DNA of 64,000 nucleotides from Pteria penguin (lineage: Eukaryota; Mollusca; Bivalvia; Pterioida; Pteriidae). The position numbers and the translations under genes are program-made. The DNA is taken from positions 60,761,739 through 60,825,738 of the forward strand of contig CM068584.1 of assembly GCA_035048485.1 (NCBI GenBank). The letters run 5' to 3'. Under the pieces are notes generated by a model. It did not search any database. It had not been told where the DNA came from and saw nothing but the letters and a program-made list of their open reading frames with translations. Positions 59,695 through 64,000 of this stretch are shown in pieces (position 1 is the first letter of the stretch; the number at the start of each line of letters is the position of its first letter).

Positions 59695-60975
59695 CACGGA
59701 ACTTTTTCAATGAGATCTTTGGAAATGGTGATAGCGATGAGGAATTTGACGGATTTAATGCTGAAGACATAATAGAAGACAGTATAGAAGTAGATGATCA
59801 GCCAGATGTTATGCAGTATTGGTGTGATGGCGACCGACCACGTGTTGACCTCGGATTTGCATGTGTACCGGGCCTGAATGTAAACATGCCTGACGACAAA
59901 CGATCTCCATTCGATTTTTCTGAATTTATTTATCAATGACGAGGATTATCAGACAATGGCAGATGGAACTAATCTATATGCAGAGCAGTACTTACAACAA
60001 AACGCCGGTAATCTGAAACGCACGTCACGTTTTTGTAGCTGGATAGCCACAACGATGTACGAGATGAAGGTGTTCTTCGGACTGATAATAGCGATGGGCC
60101 TCATATTTCAGCCTGATGTATCAGACTGGACTACATCCGACGTGAATTCAACTCCATTCCATCAGGGATCCAGGGACCGGTTGTGGCTGTTGATGAGTTT
60201 TTTTTTTTCACTTGGCCGATAACACCTTGCAGACACGAGGAAACCCCGGCTTCGATCCACTATACAAACTAGGACAGTTGTATAAGATTATTGTGCATCG
60301 TTTTGGATTACTATCTTTAGACGCAGAAATGAATCCGTGGCATGGGAACTTTCGTTTCGTGTATACAACTCCGACAAACCAAAGTATGGAATAAAGGCCT
60401 ACATGACATGTGACTCTGTCAATGGATATTGTTCGCGTTTCAAGCTATAAGGAAATCAGAGGTGCCAGCGAGTGAAAATGCTCTCCAATATCCAGGAAGG
60501 CGCACAGCAACCGAGTGGACGGGTGGTCCCGGAAGCGCTTAGTATTCCACGTTTTGTCGCTCTCCGTATTAAACGCTTACCTGTGCTACAAGTCCGTTAC
60601 CAACAAACCAGTATTACACAGAGTCTTTCGAAAACAACTCGTAGAAAATATAGTTCTATCGACAAAGAAAATGTGCCGGGACATACGTCGGAGAAAATCG
60701 TGTGGACGTCCGACTACCGCTGCTGAACCAATAATGCGGTTACATGGCCAGCATTTTCCAGCATGGCTGTAATCCTTTGGGAAGAAAAAGCATGTTTCCC
60801 GTGCGTGTGTTGTGTGTTCGGTGGCTGACCAGCTTCTCCTTAAAAGGGTGGGTGAAAGAAGAAACGTGCCGGGAAAGAATCCATTTACCAGTGTGAATCG
60901 TGCAAGACCGCCCTATGTGTCGATCCATGTTTCAAACTTGACCATACATACAAGGATTACATTGGTGCTTATCTA
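59695..60975 (+). pseudogene. piggyBac transposase fossil with internal deletion
   Basis: The acidic N-terminus (IFGNGDSDEEFDGFNAEDII) and PDDKRSPFDFSE are followed by a frameshift near 59922. The next frame has NDEDYQTMADGTNLYAEQYL and EMKVFFGLIIAMGL (piggyBac core start). A broken frame follows with DNTLQTRGNPGFDPLYKLGQ, a D-A-E-M--W-GNFRF segment (first catalytic Asp region) and YMTCDSVNGY (second Asp region). Several hundred bases that should hold the third Asp are missing at about 60450-60500. The C-terminus returns with FHVLSLSVLNAYLCYKS, RLHGQHFPAW, and the Cys-rich end KESIYQCESCKTALCVDPCF. It is non-functional. No TTAA-flanked inverted repeats were found. Confidence 0.92.
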
Positions 60976-61860
60976 TCGCTTTTTTGTTTTTTCTCTTCTG
61001 TGTTTACCATTTACAAAAGCTTGAACCTACAAAATACTTTGTAATTGAAATTAATCTGTTTTTGTACTGAAAAACACACCAATTAATTAGTCTCTACTAG
61101 TGTGTCCATACTCCTTTTTTGTTAAATGTGTGTTTGAATACATGTTCTTTTTATGTTCATGTTCAAATAAATTGATGAACACGTGACTTTCCAAAGCACT
61201 GAAATGCTTTATTATTGGTTTCAAAAGACTCATGTCTAGCTCTTCAAATTAATTTTCAATTTTGACTTTTGCTATAACACTTGAAGATCATAAATTTCAT
61301 AAAACTATCCTCTCTCCATATCAATTTTGTATTGAACATTCTTATCTGCCTTAAGATGTAGTCGTATTATGCAACATTTATTTAATATTACAAAATAAAT
61401 ACGAGTGCAGCAGTCATTTTATCTGTTGCAAAACTAAAACTACTGCCTGAAAGCATACCCATGTGATAACTGATTAATAACGTTGGAAAGTAGTGGCAGC
61501 TGTATTTTGCATGTGTTTTTAGGTCTTCAGCTGATATAAAATTTATGTGAACTTAAAAAAGTGTTTAAATACAGGTATTCCGACATGCAACATTGCATTT
61601 GCAATCTGGTCATACCGTCTTTGACTTTTTCTTGTTATTTCATCTGTCTGTCCTTGGTCTGTCCACAACTATTGTGTAATCGAATATCGTTGTGACATTG
61701 TTTTTATTGCTTTTGTCTTTACTCTTTAACCATTGTGTTGAAATGTGTCTGTTATACATGCTGGTCCCTTTTGTGATGGGAAATGATTTCTGCTGTGATG
61801 TTGCTTGATATTTCTATACTGATAAAGTGATATTTATACATAATTTAATTAATATTTCAG
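60976..61860. other. Intergenic or intron, no gene seen
   Basis: AT-rich. No BED zinc-finger exon for the downstream transposase was found here. Confidence 0.45.
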
Positions 61861-63409
61861 GTACAAAGTTCCATCAAGATTTACCATCATGCGACGTCTT
61901 AAGGACAAGAAGAAGGAAATGAGCCAAAAAAAAAAAATGAAAGAGGAACTTACAAGCGTTTCAAATTTGGCTATAACATACGACTCATGGACAAGTGTTA
62001 GCACGGAATCCTACTTTACAACTACTGTGCACTACATTGCAGAGGACTGGGTTTTGAGAAGTGGAATGCTCGGAACCATAAAGATATCAGGGAGCCACAC
62101 AGCAGAAAACATTTCCAAGGAATTACTGGCCACTCAGCAGAAATGGTCTTTAGGAAAGCCTATAGCCACAACTGACAATGCAGCAAATGAATCTAAAGCT
62201 TATGAGCTATTAGGCTGGAAGCGCTTTGGTTGTTATGGTCACACCATCAATTTGATTGTAAAAAACTCTCTTGCCAGCTCTGATATTGGAAGTATACTTG
62301 GCAAAACACGAAAATTGGTAACATTTTTCCATCAGTCTAGCTCTGCAAATGACTTCCTGAAAGAGAAGCAGGCATTAGTATTGGACTCGAGCAAGGTTGG
62401 ACATAAACTTATCCAGGATGTGCCAACCAGATGGAACTCCTCATATCAAATGCTAGCCAGAATTGTAGAACAGACACCAGCACTTATGGCACTTGCGAAT
62501 GACACCAGTAAACTATCCAAAGCTGGTCAGACAACATTGAAGAACTGCATCCTATCATTTGAGGAGCTGAACGTTGTTGAAGGCCTAATTGACATCCTCA
62601 AAACATTTGAGGTAGCCACTACCATTGTTTGTGCAGATAAAGTGCCCACAATGCAGAAAGTGTTTCCAGTTGTCACCAAGCTTGGAAACAATGTCTCAAA
62701 CAGAGCAGATGATACACAAATTATCAAAGACTTGAAGACGAAGATGCAATATGAGTTAGAAAAGAGAAGTGAAGGATGTGATGGTCATAATTTCCCACTA
62801 ATTTCTTGTGTCTTGAATCCATTCACAAAAGATTTAGCATTTATGGAGACAGAGAAGAAAGAAAAGGCTTTGAAGTTGTTGGAAGAAGCAGAGGAAATTG
62901 ACTTAAGTAAAACAGTGAAAGTGAAGATTGAGAAACCTGGAGACAAGTCAGTCCGCCCCTCTCTACCACAGCTCCCTACAATAAGTGACACCGATGACCA
63001 GAATATGGAGAGTTCTGAATCTGAGGACGTATCAGCACCCAAACGCATGAAAGAGTGGATACAGTCAACCGACACTGAGGACTAGATACTAGATGTAGTG
63101 TGTACGGGGAAGACCAGGCCAAACAATGAGATGGCTGTAAAAGCTGAAATTGAGAGATATCTCAATCATCAGATTTCTGAAAATGACACAAATCTGAGCA
63201 TACTTCAGTGGTGGAAAACACATGAAATGTTGTATCCAAGAGTGGCACAAATTGCAAAGAAATACCTCTGTGCTCCAGCTTCCAGTGTGTCAAGTGAAAG
63301 GGTGTTCAGTTTAGCTGGTGCACTAGTAAACAAAAAAAGAGCAAGACTTAACCCAGATCACATTGATCTGTTAATCTTTCTGAACAAAAACATGGGGACA
63401 TTTTGGTAA
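61861..63409 (+). pseudogene. ZBED-like hAT transposase, nearly intact, one in-frame TAG
   Basis: Exon-like start after acceptor TTTAATTAATATTTCAG (ends 61860); the frame is open from YKVPSRFTIMRRL, with the first ATG at 61889. hAT landmarks: ITYDSWTSVSTESY (first Asp), TTDNAANESKAYELLGW (second Asp), CYGHTINLIVKNSL, DVPTRWNSSYQML (RW motif), FPLISCVLNPFTKDLAFM, and the dimerisation domain SSVSSERVFSLAGALVNKKR with ARLNPDHIDLLIFLNKN (catalytic Glu in SSERVF). The frame is continuous for 506 codons from 61889 to TAA 63407-63409 except for TAG at 63083-63085. The family usually has Trp in that linker, so a single TGG to TAG change explains it. The N-terminal BED finger is missing; it should lie in an upstream exon. 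It could be a recently dead transposon, or a domesticated gene if the stop is an assembly error. Confidence 0.88.
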
Positions 63410-63572
63410 AATAATACTATACAATCAGTGCTTTGGAACCTTTGTGCCATTTAGACCTCTATGTGCCATTGAATGTACAAAGTAATGTACCACCTGTTTT
63501 GTTTTGTTCTGATTTCCGTTGTGCCAAGTTTCATTATTTTCAAACTTCATTGTACAGCTGCACCAATAGACT
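63410..63572. other. 3' flank of the hAT transposase
   Basis: Short non-coding stretch before the hairpin element. Confidence 0.4.
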
Positions 63573-63758
63573 ATTTTCAAATTACGCTGATCAAAGTGGC
63601 CCTAGACCTGACATGCAACTCTTTCCTGGACATTTGTATTGTGATGCTGATGACTAGATTGTGACGTCATTGTCTTCGTCATGATGTCATAAAACAAACT
63701 CCCAGGAAAGAGTTGCATGTCAGGTCTAGGGCCACTTATATCATCGTAATTTGAAAAT
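63573..63758. repeat. Foldback element, 57-base arms
   Basis: 63573-63629 pairs with 63702-63758 with three mismatches; the inner 36 bases (AAGTGGCCCTAGACCTGACA...) are perfect. The loop is 72 bases and contains smaller palindromic pieces (GACGTCA, GATGACTAG). It lies 160 bp after the transposase stop and may be an independent MITE or part of the hAT element's 3' end. Confidence 0.93.
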
Positions 63759-64000
63759 ATTCCATTGCTTAGTAGCTTACTGGTTTAATTTCATGTTTAC
63801 AAAGTATGTAATGACATTATCATTATCTTAATCATCAGAAATTGTTATTTTACTGTTTATTGTTTATGGTTTCATGTTTGCAACGTGGAGAGTAGTTTAT
63901 TAAAGTGTTAATTTAAATGCAAATCTGTATTATTATCCATAAGTGATTGAAAGTCCAAGGTATGAATGGTAATTTACCTTTTTTGAACATTATTTATTAA
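63759..64000. other. Window end, no gene seen
   Basis: AT-rich, no motif. Confidence 0.4.

Overview
The window is eukaryotic, repeat-dense, AT-rich genomic DNA. It is most likely from a marine bivalve mollusc. This rests on the repeat content (a tRNA-headed SINE with a short ATTG/ATCA-type tail in many copies, Jockey-like LINE fragments, several 'accordion' repeats) and on a DZIP3-type HEPN gene, a family I know as common in bivalves. The species cannot be named from the sequence. A 500-base run of N marks an assembly gap.

Layout. 0-1.7 kb: 3' part of a decayed hAT-superfamily transposase (DUF4371 type). 4.3-5.9 kb: two related, decayed copies of a coding sequence I cannot identify, separated by a private tandem repeat. 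6.8-8.8 kb and 15.6-17.9 kb: two copies of a composite interspersed repeat, the second split by a satellite and a SINE. 11.7-13.8 kb: a minisatellite of about 34 units of about 62 bp. 18-28 kb: interspersed repeats, a 5'-truncated LINE with target-site duplication, and a Tc1/mariner fossil. Most of the remaining AT-rich sequence shows no gene.

29.6-48.2 kb holds the one gene that looks functional. It is a plus-strand, multi-exon gene. A large first coding exon carries a DZIP3-type HEPN domain with an RNKVYGH motif. Four micro-exons and a tiny terminal exon follow. All splice phases agree and together give 297 codons including the stop. Two micro-exons have been duplicated in their introns, and both duplicates have lost the ancestral 3' splice site while an in-frame AG lies a few bases downstream. 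The introns are full of tandem duplications and SINEs, including one SINE inside another.

49.5-54.9 kb is a very large imperfect inverted repeat with arms of about 2 kb. The two arms act as filled and empty sites for later insertions. 55-57.5 kb is a minus-strand LINE with reverse transcriptase and RNase H domains, broken by frameshifts. 59.7-61.0 kb is a piggyBac transposase fossil with an internal deletion. 61.9-63.4 kb is a nearly intact ZBED-like hAT transposase with one in-frame TAG, followed by a 57-base-arm hairpin element.

All similarity statements come from reading the sequence by eye; no alignment or database search was run. Repeat boundaries are approximate unless a target-site duplication fixes them.
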